Below, piece after piece: positions 1-7,983 of a stretch of 21,462 nt of DNA. Source of the DNA: DASYVD01 sp036000545 (GTDB taxonomy: Bacteria > Actinomycetota > UBA4738 > CALAEC01). The stretch lies in contig DASYVD010000023.1 in the NCBI GenBank assembly GCA_036000545.1, positions 1 through 21,462 on the forward strand, in the 5' to 3' direction. The notes beneath the pieces were generated by a model. It did not search any database, was not told where the DNA came from, and saw nothing but the letters and a program-made list of their open reading frames with translations. Positions within the stretch are counted from its first letter, which is position 1, and each line of letters begins with the position of its first letter. Made by a program: the position numbers and the translations under genes.

Positions 1-97
1 CCCGATCCGCCCACCGGACCGCCCGCTCTCCGCCGGTCGGTCCTGCCGCCTCCGGAGCGATCACCGAGCCCTCTCGCGTCGTGCGGTTCGTCTTCAT
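1..97 (-). CDS. Start of an unrecognised gene, cut by the window edge
   Basis: An ATG at 97-95 on the minus strand opens a frame of 32 codons that stays open to the window edge. It begins 16 nt after the stop of the phosphodiesterase-like gene ending at 114. A purine-rich Shine-Dalgarno-like stretch (AAGGGGAG) lies between the two, overlapping the end of the upstream stop codon. The visible residues (MKTNRTTREGS at the start) are polar and Arg/Gly/Ala-rich, with no signal peptide or recognisable domain. The short gap and the ribosome site suggest it is the next gene of the same minus-strand operon. It could still be a chance open frame, because GC-rich DNA has few stops. No function can be assigned. 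Confidence 0.4.
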   Translation of the reverse strand, partial: MKTNRTTREGSVIAPEAAGPTGGERAVRWADR

Positions 98-113
98 GTC
101 CCGGAGCTCCCCT

Positions 114-1745
114 TCACGCCGCCTCCCCTCGCGGAAGGCACGGCAATCCTTTCAACGCCGTGGATGGAAAGGCGGCGGAGAACACGCGTTCTTCCCGGTC
201 CTCTGGTCCCAGCTTCGATGGGTCCTTCACGGTCTGGCCCTTCGTGTACTCGGCGACGTACTCGGCGACCTGCTCCAACGAGTAGCCCTTCCGCGCGAGG
301 ACCCGCCCATCGATCCATAGTTGGGACGGGCGGATCGCCTTCACCACGTTGCCGCCGAACGTCGCCTCGATGTCCCCCACGAGCTCGGAATTCGGGATGG
401 CGAAGGCGCCCGTCAGCTTCGGCTTCGGAAGCACGCCATGGTCGGCGGTCACCGCGATCACCCATCGCCCTTTCCCCACGTCTCGGTTCAGGATGGCGAC
501 GAGGTCCCCGAGGGCCTGGTCCGAGGCCTTCACAACCTCCTCCATCTGTGGGCTGTTCATCGTCCACCGGTGACCCACCTCGTCGATCTGTTTGTAGTTC
601 GTGAAGATGAGGTCGGGCACATCGTCGGAACCGAACTGCTCGCGGCGAATGATCTCCTCGAGGATCAGCGTCTGCCACTCCGTGTACGCGGGCGTCCGCT
701 TGAGGAGGTCGGGCACGCCCACCACCTCTTCCCCCAGCCACGCTCCGTCCAGCTGCCCGTCCTGCAGGTCCATGGCCCGGACCGCCTGTTCCAGGCCGGG
801 CACGTCGTTGACATAGGCGGGGAACTCGAAGTACCGCGAGTTCGGGGCTGGCAGGTTCCACTCGGCGGTCGGTCCCTCCATCAGCGCCGCCAGGTCGCGG
901 TCGGCTCCCTCGAGGAACGAGCCCTGACCGATCATCCCGAGATGCCACGCGCGGAAGCCGACCATCGCAACCTTCGGCTCATTCTCCATGTCGCGGTCGT
1001 AGCGGTCGGCGATCGACGGTATCTCGAGGTACTTGGGCCCGTCCTCGTGAGAGGGAACGATCTTCCCCCCGACCTTGAACTTGAGGTCCACGAGCCCGTG
1101 GTGACGGGGAAACGCGCCCGTCCCCAGCGTCGTGTGGATGGGCGGGGTCGCCGACGGGGAAGACCCGACCGTCGCGTTCTCGTACCACGCCCCCCTGCGG
1201 ATGAGCCGACGAAGGTTCGGCCAGGCGTCCGGGTACTCGGACAGGACGTTCCGGCCCCCGCCGTCCCAGACCACTACCAGCACCAGGCGCGGCGGCTTCC
1301 CTCGGCCTCCCTCGGAGAGGAGGGCCTCGGTCATCGGGGTGCCGTCCGCGGCCTTGAAGTCGTACCCGAGATATGAGGCGATGGTGGGCGCCACGTCCGC
1401 CATGGTCACCGGACGGCGGACCTTACTGGCGGCAGGGACGTAACCCGGTCCGTACCAGAGCATCGGGACACGCTGCAGGTACTCCCACGGCCCGGAGTGG
1501 GAGAAACCTCCCGACATGTAGTTCGGCTCGTTGGGAACGATCTGGATGTTCCCCGATCGTCCTGGGAACGACCCGCGCCAGATCCGCAAGAGCTGCTGGC
1601 TCGGCAGCCCGCAGGCCATCTCCTCGAAGGCCCCCAGCCCTGGGGCGGAGGGAACGAGGTCCGGTGGCTCCGACGACCTCGCCGTGCAGGCCGCGGCGAC
1701 CACGGCGAGAGCGGGGACGATCAGGGCGCGTCCGAAGCGAGACAC
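114..1745 (-). CDS. Permuted alkaline-phosphatase-superfamily lipoprotein, phosphodiesterase-like (paralogue 1)
   Basis: Predicted exported, lipid-anchored hydrolase of 543 aa related to nucleotide pyrophosphatase/PafA enzymes. I start it at GTG 1745, inside the last 25 nt of the upstream gene. The frame extends further upstream, but only from this start is there a signal peptide ending in a lipobox-like AAAC (C20). Visible motifs in order: CGLP (C45), GRSGNIQIV, SHSGPW (H83), DVAPTIA, VVVWDGGGRN (metal D161), SATPPIHTTLGTG (nucleophile T200, H204), FPRHHG, D388-x-x-x-H392, TADHG (D435, H436), and C536 eight residues from the end. All zinc ligands of the family are present. The block holding H83 is C-terminal in canonical members, so the domain looks circularly permuted. 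The Asn that family enzymes have 21 residues after the nucleophile is Leu here. Substrate is unknown. The overlap with the upstream paralogue suggests translational coupling. Confidence 0.85.
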   Translation of the reverse strand: MSRFGRALIVPALAVVAAACTARSSEPPDLVPSAPGLGAFEEMACGLPSQQLLRIWRGSFPGRSGNIQIVPNEPNYMSGGFSHSGPWEYLQRVPMLWYGPGYVPAASKVRRPVTMADVAPTIASYLGYDFKAADGTPMTEALLSEGGRGKPPRLVLVVVWDGGGRNVLSEYPDAWPNLRRLIRRGAWYENATVGSSPSATPPIHTTLGTGAFPRHHGLVDLKFKVGGKIVPSHEDGPKYLEIPSIADRYDRDMENEPKVAMVGFRAWHLGMIGQGSFLEGADRDLAALMEGPTAEWNLPAPNSRYFEFPAYVNDVPGLEQAVRAMDLQDGQLDGAWLGEEVVGVPDLLKRTPAYTEWQTLILEEIIRREQFGSDDVPDLIFTNYKQIDEVGHRWTMNSPQMEEVVKASDQALGDLVAILNRDVGKGRWVIAVTADHGVLPKPKLTGAFAIPNSELVGDIEATFGGNVVKAIRPSQLWIDGRVLARKGYSLEQVAEYVAEYTKGQTVKDPSKLGPEDREERVFSAAFPSTALKGLPCLPRGEAA

Positions 1746-3373
1746 GGCAATCTGTCGAGCATGGGACCGGGGATCACCAGCGAGAACATGTGCTCGTTCC
1801 GCTGCTCCTCCGACAAGTCGGCGGGCTGTTTGGCAAGCTGTTTCCTCGTGTACCTGGAAAGGAACCGGGCGAGGTCGTTCAGGGTGAACCCGTTCGCCCG
1901 CAGCTCGCCCACGTCGACCCACATCTCGGTGGGCCGGATGGCCTGGATGACGTCGCGGCCACTTCCGTCATCGAAGCCAGTGCGGATGTCCTCGGCAAGC
2001 TCATTGGGGAGCATGAACACCGCTCCGGACTCCGAAGGGCGAGGTGTCGCGCCATGATCGGCGGTGAGGGCGAGCACCCACTCCCCCCGTCCGACGTCGC
2101 GGTTCAAGATGCGCACGAGATCGCCCAAGGCTTCGTCTGAGGCCCGAAGAACGGATTCCATCTGAGGGCTGTTCATGCTCTCGGCGTGGCTCACCAGGTC
2201 GATCTGCTTGTAGTTCGTGAACAGGAGGTCCGGGACCTCGTCGGCGCCGAAGCCCTCCCGGCGGATGACCTCTCGAAGGATGCTGGTCTGCCATTCGGAA
2301 TAGGCAGGTGTTCTGGGAAGCATCCGGGGTTTGGCCCTGAAGTCCTCCCCCAGCCACACGCCGTCGAGTTGTCCATCGGCGATGTCCATCCTGCGGATGG
2401 CCGCGTCCAGGCCCGGGACCCGGTTCGGATAGGTTCGAGTCTCATAGAAGCGCCTGAGGGCCTCCCCGAGCCCCCACCGCTTGGATTCCTTCAGGATCGC
2501 GAGATCCTTGTCCCCGCCGTGGAAGTGCGATCCGGTTCCGATCATCGTCAGGTGCCAGGTATGGCTCGCCACCACACCGATCCTCGGGACGTTGCCAGCG
2601 TGCCGGTCGTACAGCTCGGCCAGCGTGGGTGCCTTTACGACCCCTGGCCACGTGTACTCCGGGCGAGCCAGCTCCTTTCCAAGTCGAAGGCGGGCGTCCA
2701 CCACTCCGTGCCGCCGCGGGAAGGCGCCAGTGCCCAGCGTGGCGTGGATGGCGGGGGTGATGGAGGGCGACGACCCCACGGTAAACCGCTCGAACCACGC
2801 GCCCCTAGGGATCAACCGGCGAAGAACCGGCCAGGCCTCGGGATACTCGGCCATCACATTGCGGCCGCCCGCATCCCATACCATCACGACCACCAGCTTC
2901 GGCAACTCGTTTCTTTGTCCCGGGGGAAGGAGAGCTTCGCTCATGGGCCGGCCGTCCGGCGCTTTGAAATCGAAGTCGAGCCACTGGGCGATCGTGGGGG
3001 CCACATCTGCCATCGTCGCCGGCCGGGAGACCGCTCCCACGGCGGGTACGTGGCCGGGTCCATACCACAGCATCGGGACGCGCTGGAGATAGTCCCAGGG
3101 GCCGGAGTGCGGATACCAGTTTCCGATGACGTGCGGCTCCTTTGTCATGAGCTGGATCTCGCCCGATCTTCCTGGGTAGTAGCCGCGCCACACCCGAAGA
3201 AGCTCGCTCCGGGGGAGCCCGCAGGCCAGTCTCTCCAGGTACGTGCGGGCCTGGCGCCCGGAGACAGCGGGTTCTGGCGACGCGGTCTGACCGCCGCGTC
3301 CCCCCGCGGGGGTACCGATGCAAGCGGCAGTCAGGAGCAAGACGGGAAGGAAGGCCCGCAGGCGTGACACCAC
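1721..3373 (-). CDS. Permuted alkaline-phosphatase-superfamily lipoprotein, phosphodiesterase-like (paralogue 2)
   Basis: Paralogue of the downstream gene, 550 aa from the first of two adjacent GTG codons (3373 or 3370; the choice is open). The signal peptide ends in LTAAC (C18), so a lipoprotein outside the membrane is predicted. Motifs: CGLP (C51), GRSGEIQ, PHSGPW (H89), DVAPTIA, MVWDAGGRN (D167), SITPAIHATLGTG (T206, H210), D392-L-V-S-H396, TADHG (D439, H440), C544. The spacing from the first D of D-x-x-x-H to the D of TADHG is 47, as in canonical enzymes. It has LVSH where paralogues 1 and 3 have EVGH; the ligand residues remain. The residue 21 after T206 is Ala rather than the family Asn. 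It has its own plausible promoter, 48 nt after the sulfatase, and overlaps the next gene by 25 nt. Confidence 0.85.
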   Translation of the reverse strand: MVSRLRAFLPVLLLTAACIGTPAGGRGGQTASPEPAVSGRQARTYLERLACGLPRSELLRVWRGYYPGRSGEIQLMTKEPHVIGNWYPHSGPWDYLQRVPMLWYGPGHVPAVGAVSRPATMADVAPTIAQWLDFDFKAPDGRPMSEALLPPGQRNELPKLVVVMVWDAGGRNVMAEYPEAWPVLRRLIPRGAWFERFTVGSSPSITPAIHATLGTGAFPRRHGVVDARLRLGKELARPEYTWPGVVKAPTLAELYDRHAGNVPRIGVVASHTWHLTMIGTGSHFHGGDKDLAILKESKRWGLGEALRRFYETRTYPNRVPGLDAAIRRMDIADGQLDGVWLGEDFRAKPRMLPRTPAYSEWQTSILREVIRREGFGADEVPDLLFTNYKQIDLVSHAESMNSPQMESVLRASDEALGDLVRILNRDVGRGEWVLALTADHGATPRPSESGAVFMLPNELAEDIRTGFDDGSGRDVIQAIRPTEMWVDVGELRANGFTLNDLARFLSRYTRKQLAKQPADLSEEQRNEHMFSLVIPGPMLDRLPCLASDAP

Positions 3374-3381
3374 GGCCGCGT

Positions 3382-3411
3382 AGTCTAACGGAGACGGCGC
3401 CGACCCGTCAC
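3382..3411 (-). promoter_or_regulatory. Possible leaderless promoter of paralogue 2
   Basis: On the minus strand GTGACG (3411-3406) is followed after 18 nt by TAGACT (3387-3382), then 8 nt to the GTG start at 3373. TAnnnT placed 7-8 nt before a start codon is the usual leaderless arrangement in actinobacteria. The geometry matches the promoter in front of the sulfatase. No ribosome site lies in the 8 nt. This is a pattern match only. Confidence 0.45.
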
Positions 3412-3421
3412 AGAAGCCCCG

Positions 3422-4846
3422 CTAAGGACAGCCACGCGTTCCCGTGACCCCTCGGCACGAGCGATCCCGGGAGAGTTGCGCGGTCATCTTGCCTACGTCG
3501 GGCTCGTTCCCCCTCACTCCGTCGCGCAACAGGTTCTCGAGCTGCCAGGGATCCCACCTCAGGTCGTAGTACTCGCGGAACTGCACCCGGCCCTTCCTAT
3601 CGTAGTACTCGATGTATTGGTAGCCCTCTGTCCTGAGGGAGGCCCATGTTGGCGCATAATCGGTAGCCCAGAACTCCAGGAGCAGCCGGTCGCGCCCCGG
3701 CGCCGCGAGCAGCGACCTCCCGTCCATTGGAGCGTCGGGATCTGGATCGAGCCGTACGGCTTCCATTACCGTGGGGGCGATGTCGATGTTGGCCGCAAGG
3801 CGTCCGTCCTCGAGGCCTCCGGCGGTTCGAGCTGGCCACCTCATCAGCAGGGGGATGGAAACGGAGGGAGTGTACGGGACGAGCTTCCGGGTCATGCCGT
3901 GCTCGCCCCAGAGGAGTCCGTTGTCGGATAAGAAGAACGCCAGTGTGTTCTGACCTTCTCCCAGCCGATCCATCAACTCGAGGATGCCGTCCACGAGATC
4001 GTCCACCGACATGAGCGTTCGCACCTGCCGGAGGCGGATGTTCGTGCCCTCCTCGAGGTCTTTCTTCCATTTGCGGACGAACATCGGTTTGTCGCGTCGG
4101 TCCTTCTCGGAGATGGCTGGGTTGCCGTTCCACGCCGTCACGGCTGAGTTGCGGTATTTCGCTTCAGGGATGGAGGGCCAGTGAGGAGCGAAGGGCGCCA
4201 GGTAGAGGAACCATGGACGCTCATCTGTAACCTCCGATGCTCGGAGGAACCGCATCGTCCGTTGCCTGATAAAGGTCGTCGAGTACTGCCTCACGTTGCG
4301 AACCCGCCCGTCGACGTTCCATCTGCCCCCCGAGTAGCCGCCGGGGATGCCCTTGGAGAAGACGGCCCAATCGTCGAACCAGGGGGGGTCCCTCCGGAGC
4401 GGCCACTTGTTGAGGTACTTCCCGAAGATTGCTGTCCGGTAACCCGCGCGACGGAGATGGAACTGCAGGGTCGATCGCTGATCGAGGAGACCCGGGTCGC
4501 CCTCCATCGTGTGGGTGATGCCGTGATTGTGCACGAACTGTCCGGTGAAGATGCTGGCCCGAGAGGGACAGCAATAAGGCGTCGTAGCGAAGGCGTTGGT
4601 GAACCGGATGCCACCGCGGCCCATCCAAGCGAGCGTCCGGGGCATCTCATCCAGCGTCTCGGTGCGTTGGTCGTCGGTGACGATGATCAACACGTTCGGC
4701 CGCGCCGGGGGCTCCGGGGTGGAGGAGCCGGCTTCCCCGCGGAGCCACCGGCCCACTTGCCCTGACAGGACGAACGGGATCGCCGTCAAGAAGACGGCAA
4801 TGACCAGCGAAAGGACGACGAGGCCGACCCGTGCAGACGCCCGCAT
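3422..4846 (-). CDS. Sulfatase (formylglycine type), membrane-anchored or secreted
   Basis: Arylsulfatase-family hydrolase of 474 aa that would remove sulfate esters outside the cell. The N-terminus has one hydrophobic segment (about residues 8-28) and no lipobox, so it is a signal anchor or cleavable signal. Visible sites: metal Asp pair in VTDDQ (58-59), the sulfatase signature CCPSRASIFTG with C92 as the residue expected to become formylglycine (C-x-P-S-R), HW in APHWPS (H222), DNG with ligands D308-N309, and GEHG-x-x-x-K (H316, K321). The catalytic set looks complete and the length is normal. A formylglycine-generating enzyme would be needed, and none is in the window. It belongs to the same superfamily as the five phosphodiesterase-like genes but keeps the standard motif order. 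It starts a probable minus-strand operon with paralogues 2 and 1. Confidence 0.93.
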   Translation of the reverse strand: MRASARVGLVVLSLVIAVFLTAIPFVLSGQVGRWLRGEAGSSTPEPPARPNVLIIVTDDQRTETLDEMPRTLAWMGRGGIRFTNAFATTPYCCPSRASIFTGQFVHNHGITHTMEGDPGLLDQRSTLQFHLRRAGYRTAIFGKYLNKWPLRRDPPWFDDWAVFSKGIPGGYSGGRWNVDGRVRNVRQYSTTFIRQRTMRFLRASEVTDERPWFLYLAPFAPHWPSIPEAKYRNSAVTAWNGNPAISEKDRRDKPMFVRKWKKDLEEGTNIRLRQVRTLMSVDDLVDGILELMDRLGEGQNTLAFFLSDNGLLWGEHGMTRKLVPYTPSVSIPLLMRWPARTAGGLEDGRLAANIDIAPTVMEAVRLDPDPDAPMDGRSLLAAPGRDRLLLEFWATDYAPTWASLRTEGYQYIEYYDRKGRVQFREYYDLRWDPWQLENLLRDGVRGNEPDVGKMTAQLSRDRSCRGVTGTRGCP

Positions 4847-4853
4847 CGCAGCA

Positions 4854-4883
4854 ACCCTAGGAGACTGAATCTTCGAGCGTCAA
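4854..4883 (-). promoter_or_regulatory. Leaderless-type promoter of the sulfatase gene
   Basis: On the minus strand TTGACG (4883-4878) is followed by an 18-nt spacer and TAGGGT (4859-4854), with 7 nt to the ATG at 4846. The -35 box is near consensus. The short distance predicts a transcript starting at or next to the start codon. The region is shared with the divergent MFS gene. Confidence 0.6.
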
Positions 4884-4891
4884 GGGTATGC

Positions 4892-4897
4892 TACGTT
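4892..4897 (+). promoter_or_regulatory. Possible -10 box of the MFS transporter gene
   Basis: TACGTT lies 8 nt before GTG 4906, the same -10-to-start geometry as in the sulfatase and paralogue 2. No good -35 box is visible at 17-18 nt. An overlapping TATGCT at 4887-4892 is an alternative -10. Confidence 0.35.
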
Positions 4898-4905
4898 CTC
4901 CCCCC

Positions 4906-6198
4906 GTGAAGATCGCGCGAGACTCCCTCGCCCTCTTCCGCCGGCGGGACTTCGCCTTCCTAATGGGAGCTCAGTGGTTGGCACAGGCGGCCGACGGTCT
5001 GGTCGGAGTGAGCCTCGCCAAGCACATCGCCTTCGGGGGTCAGGCCGGCTTCTCGCTGGACGCCGCCCGGAGCACGGAGGAGGTGCTGCGGATCGTCCTC
5101 CTGACCATCCTTCCCTACACATTCATCAGTCCGTTCGCCGGAGTGTTGATCGACCGGTGGGACCGGCGTCGCCTGTTGATCCTTTCCACGGGGTTCCGAG
5201 CCCTCGTGCTGGCAGTGATCGTCGCGGTGGGCTTCGAGCGGATCGGCGATCCGGCGATGTACGGCTCGTTCCTCCTCCTCCTTGCATCCACCCGCCTGCT
5301 GCTGGCCATCAAGGGCGCCTCCCTGCCCGCCGTCCTCGAGGAACGAGAGCTGCTGCATGGGAACTCCCTGTCGCAGGCCGGAAGCTCCGTGTTCCAGTTG
5401 GGTGGGGCTGGGATCGCGCTGCTGGGGTCGGGGTTCCTCGACAGCCGACTCCTGGTGGCCGCTGGAGCGGTCGTGTACGTCGTGGCGACGGTGTCGGCCT
5501 CGGCCATCCACAGGCTGGGGTACCGCGAGAAAGTGGTCCCCCTGGGCCAAGAGGTCAGGCGGATCCTCGTCGACCTGGTCGAGGGGCTCCGAGAGATCGG
5601 CCGGCGTCCCATGGCCGCTCTCTCGCTGGTCTCCTTCCTCGGCCTCCGGGCCCTGGTCTCGTTGGTGGTGCTGGCCGTGGCGCTGGCCTCGCGGGCGTAT
5701 CTCGCCCGCGAGGGAAGCCTCGAGAGCCTCATCGCCGCCGCGACGGGCGCGCTGGGCGCGGGGGTGGGATTCGTGTCCGCGCTTGCCCTCAAGGACCGGA
5801 TCCCCCCCGTCCGCATCCTCGTCGCCGCGCTCGGGGTGGCGGGTCTCGGCGTGCTGGCCTTCGGAGGCGTCATCACGATCGTGGGGCTGTCGCTGGTGGC
5901 CTTCTTCGTGGGGCTGGGATTCTTCCTGGGCAAGGTCGCCGTGGACACCCTGATGCAGGAGTCCCTGGCCGACTCGTTCCGGGGACGTGGATTCGGGCTC
6001 CAGGACCTGGTGTACAACCTCTCGTGGATCATCCCGTCGCTCGTGCTGTGGGCGGCCTGGTCGCCCGCGGGGGTCCGGTCGCTCCTGCTCGTGGCCGGGA
6101 GCGTGTTCCTGGCGACCGGCGCCGGGGTGGCCCTGTGGGCCAGGCAGGTGGAGAGGTCCACGGTCGAGCCCTCTCCGTCGCCGGAGGCGTCCTCCTAG
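4906..6198 (+). CDS. MFS-type transporter
   Basis: Polytopic inner-membrane protein of 430 aa (436 if the upstream ATG at 4888 is used) with roughly a dozen hydrophobic segments. I prefer GTG 4906 because it sits 8 nt after a -10-like TACGTT and begins directly at the conserved N-terminal region (LALFRRRDFAFLMGAQW). The cytoplasmic loop after TM2 carries GVLIDRWDRRRLL, the major facilitator motif A region. Repeated Gly-rich helices and RGRGFGLQDLVYNLSW near the C-terminus fit MFS exporters of the MFS_1/MFS_3 type. The substrate cannot be told. It is divergent from the sulfatase, with about 60 bp between the two starts, and convergent with paralogue 3, 37 bp away. I see no clear terminator in those 37 bp. 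Confidence 0.85.
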   Translation: MKIARDSLALFRRRDFAFLMGAQWLAQAADGLVGVSLAKHIAFGGQAGFSLDAARSTEEVLRIVLLTILPYTFISPFAGVLIDRWDRRRLLILSTGFRALVLAVIVAVGFERIGDPAMYGSFLLLLASTRLLLAIKGASLPAVLEERELLHGNSLSQAGSSVFQLGGAGIALLGSGFLDSRLLVAAGAVVYVVATVSASAIHRLGYREKVVPLGQEVRRILVDLVEGLREIGRRPMAALSLVSFLGLRALVSLVVLAVALASRAYLAREGSLESLIAAATGALGAGVGFVSALALKDRIPPVRILVAALGVAGLGVLAFGGVITIVGLSLVAFFVGLGFFLGKVAVDTLMQESLADSFRGRGFGLQDLVYNLSWIIPSLVLWAAWSPAGVRSLLLVAGSVFLATGAGVALWARQVERSTVEPSPSPEASS

Positions 6199-6235
6199 CC
6201 ACCGGAGCTCGCCGGGATGCCGCTGCCGAGGACCT

Positions 6236-7882
6236 TCAGTCGCGGACCCGCCCCCGCAGACAGGGAATCGGACGCTCCAGGACCGAGCCGGGGAAGGCCG
6301 CCGCGAAGACCCGGTCGTCCCGGTCATCCGGAGACAGCTCCGCAGGATCCTCGACGTTCTGGCCCTTCGTGTACCGGGCCACGTACTGCGCCACTTGCGC
6401 GAGACCATACCCGGCCTGGTCTAGCGCCTCCGTGTCGAGCCACAGCTGCGTCGGCCGGCCTCCGATCACGAAGTCGGCCTGGAACGTTCGCTCGAGATCT
6501 CTCTCCAGCTCAAATCTTGAAATGGCGAACGCTCCGGTGAGTGACGGCTTGGGTGTGACGCCGTGGTCCGCCGTCAGGGCGAGCACCCACTGGCCACGGC
6601 CGACCTCCCGGTCGAGGATCCGGACCAGGTCGCCCAGCGCCCGATCGGATGCTCGGACCACCGATTCCATCTGCGGGCTGTTCATGGTCCACCGGTGCCC
6701 GACCTCGTCGATCATCTTGTAGTTGGTGAACAGGAGGTCAGGGACATCGTCCCCGCCGAACGCCTCTCGGCGGATCACCGCCTCCAGGATGGCGGTCTGC
6801 CACGCCGCGTATGCGGGTGTCTGGATGAGAACGCGCACATCCTCCGGGATCCGCGCGCCGAGCCATGCCTCGTCCCTGGCTCCGTCTTCGAGGTCGCTCA
6901 GGACGATGGCCTCGTCGAGCCCGGGAACGTCGTTGACGTAGGAGGGGAACCGGAAGTACTTGGCGTTCTCTCCACGGAGAACCCACCGGCCGGTCCGCCA
7001 ATCGAGGAGCGCGGCGACGTCTCGATCTCCTCCAGCGAGATACGACCCGTGACCCACCATCCCCAGATGCCATGCTGTATAGGCCACCATCCCGATGAGC
7101 GGGCTGTTCCCGTTGTCCCGGTCGTACAGGTCGGCCAGCGCCGGCGTCCGCAGGTAGCGGGGGCCCCGGTCGTGCGACGGGACGAGCTCCCCGTCAACCT
7201 TGAAGCGCTGATCCACCAGCCCGTGGCGCCGGGGGAAGGCCCCCGTCCCCAGGGTCGTGTGGATGGCTGGGGTCACCGAGGGTGAAGAGGCGTCCGTGAA
7301 ATGCTCGAACCAGACTCCCTTGGGGATCATCCGCCGGAGGACGGGCCAGGCCCCGGGATGCTCCCGCAGGACGTTGCGACCGGCACCGTCCCACACCACC
7401 ACCAGCACGAGCCGCGGAGCCTCGCGCCGCCGATCATCGGAAGGAAGCACCTCCCGCAACGGCGATCCATCCGGGGCGTCGAACCGGTACCCGATCAGCC
7501 GGGCAATAGTGGGAGCCACGTCGGCCATGGTTGCGGGGCGCTCCACCCGACCTCGGGCGGGAACGTGACCGGGTCCGAACCAGAGCATCGGCACGCGCTG
7601 CAGGTAGTTCCACGGGCCGGAGTGGGTGAGTCCTCCCGCCGTGCTGTAGTTGGGCTTCCGGGGGACGACCTGGAGCTCGCCGGATCGTCCCGGGTAATAC
7701 CCGTTCCAGATCCGGGTGATCTCCTCGAGCGGGAGATCACATGCCATGGCCTGGAACCGGCCCAGGGAGGGAGGAGCGGGAACTCGGTCTGGAGATTCGT
7801 CCCGGTCCCGCGTGCAGGCTGAAGAGATAGCCATCAGCGCGGCGACAAGGCGAAGGATGACAGAGGTTCGATAGGGGTTCAC
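6236..7882 (-). CDS. Permuted alkaline-phosphatase-superfamily lipoprotein, phosphodiesterase-like (paralogue 3)
   Basis: 548-aa exported hydrolase, GTG start at 7882, preceded by AAGGA about 10 nt upstream. The signal peptide ends in ISSAC (C23). Motifs: MACDLP (C48), GRSGELQVV, THSGPW (H87), DVAPTIA, VVVWDGAGRN (D165), SVTPAIHTTLGTG (T204, H208), D392-E-V-G-H396, TADHG (D439, H440), IPCL (C541). All zinc ligands are present, in permuted order. The residue 21 after the nucleophile is Gln, where NPP and PafA enzymes have Asn. It is closer in sequence to paralogue 1 than paralogue 1 is to its neighbour paralogue 2: for example, the 30 residues around NSPQM and the KFKV/RFKV region match almost one to one. 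It is divergent from the 694-aa membrane protein, which may be co-regulated. Substrate unknown. Confidence 0.86.
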   Translation of the reverse strand: MNPYRTSVILRLVAALMAISSACTRDRDESPDRVPAPPSLGRFQAMACDLPLEEITRIWNGYYPGRSGELQVVPRKPNYSTAGGLTHSGPWNYLQRVPMLWFGPGHVPARGRVERPATMADVAPTIARLIGYRFDAPDGSPLREVLPSDDRRREAPRLVLVVVWDGAGRNVLREHPGAWPVLRRMIPKGVWFEHFTDASSPSVTPAIHTTLGTGAFPRRHGLVDQRFKVDGELVPSHDRGPRYLRTPALADLYDRDNGNSPLIGMVAYTAWHLGMVGHGSYLAGGDRDVAALLDWRTGRWVLRGENAKYFRFPSYVNDVPGLDEAIVLSDLEDGARDEAWLGARIPEDVRVLIQTPAYAAWQTAILEAVIRREAFGGDDVPDLLFTNYKMIDEVGHRWTMNSPQMESVVRASDRALGDLVRILDREVGRGQWVLALTADHGVTPKPSLTGAFAISRFELERDLERTFQADFVIGGRPTQLWLDTEALDQAGYGLAQVAQYVARYTKGQNVEDPAELSPDDRDDRVFAAAFPGSVLERPIPCLRGRVRD

Positions 7883-7983
7883 GCGGCGGCCGTCCTTCGG
7901 TCGATCGGAGGGATACTACACGACCGCGCTGGGAGCCCGCCCGATAATGTAGAGCCTCCGGTTCATTTCAGATCGGAAACCCA
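7883..7983. promoter_or_regulatory. Divergent control region between paralogue 3 and the 694-aa membrane protein
   Basis: About 100 bp without a gene. Minus strand: TAGTAT (7918-7913) about 30 nt before GTG 7882 could be a -10 box. Plus strand: GATAAT (7943-7948) about 35 nt before GTG 7984 could be another. Neither has a convincing -35 box. No strong inverted repeat was seen. Confidence 0.35.

Noticed and set aside
1746..1922. N-terminal extension of paralogue 1
   Set aside because: The extra 59 residues lie inside the paralogue 2 coding sequence in another frame and would bury the signal peptide. GTG 1745 gives a normal lipoprotein start.
6199..6235. Terminator between the MFS gene and paralogue 3
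   Set aside because: Only a 4-bp stem could be found and there is no T-run on either strand.
4960..6408. Long minus-strand frame opposite the MFS gene
   Set aside because: The composition (Gln/Glu/Arg/His-rich) is typical of the reverse shadow of a GC-rich membrane protein gene.
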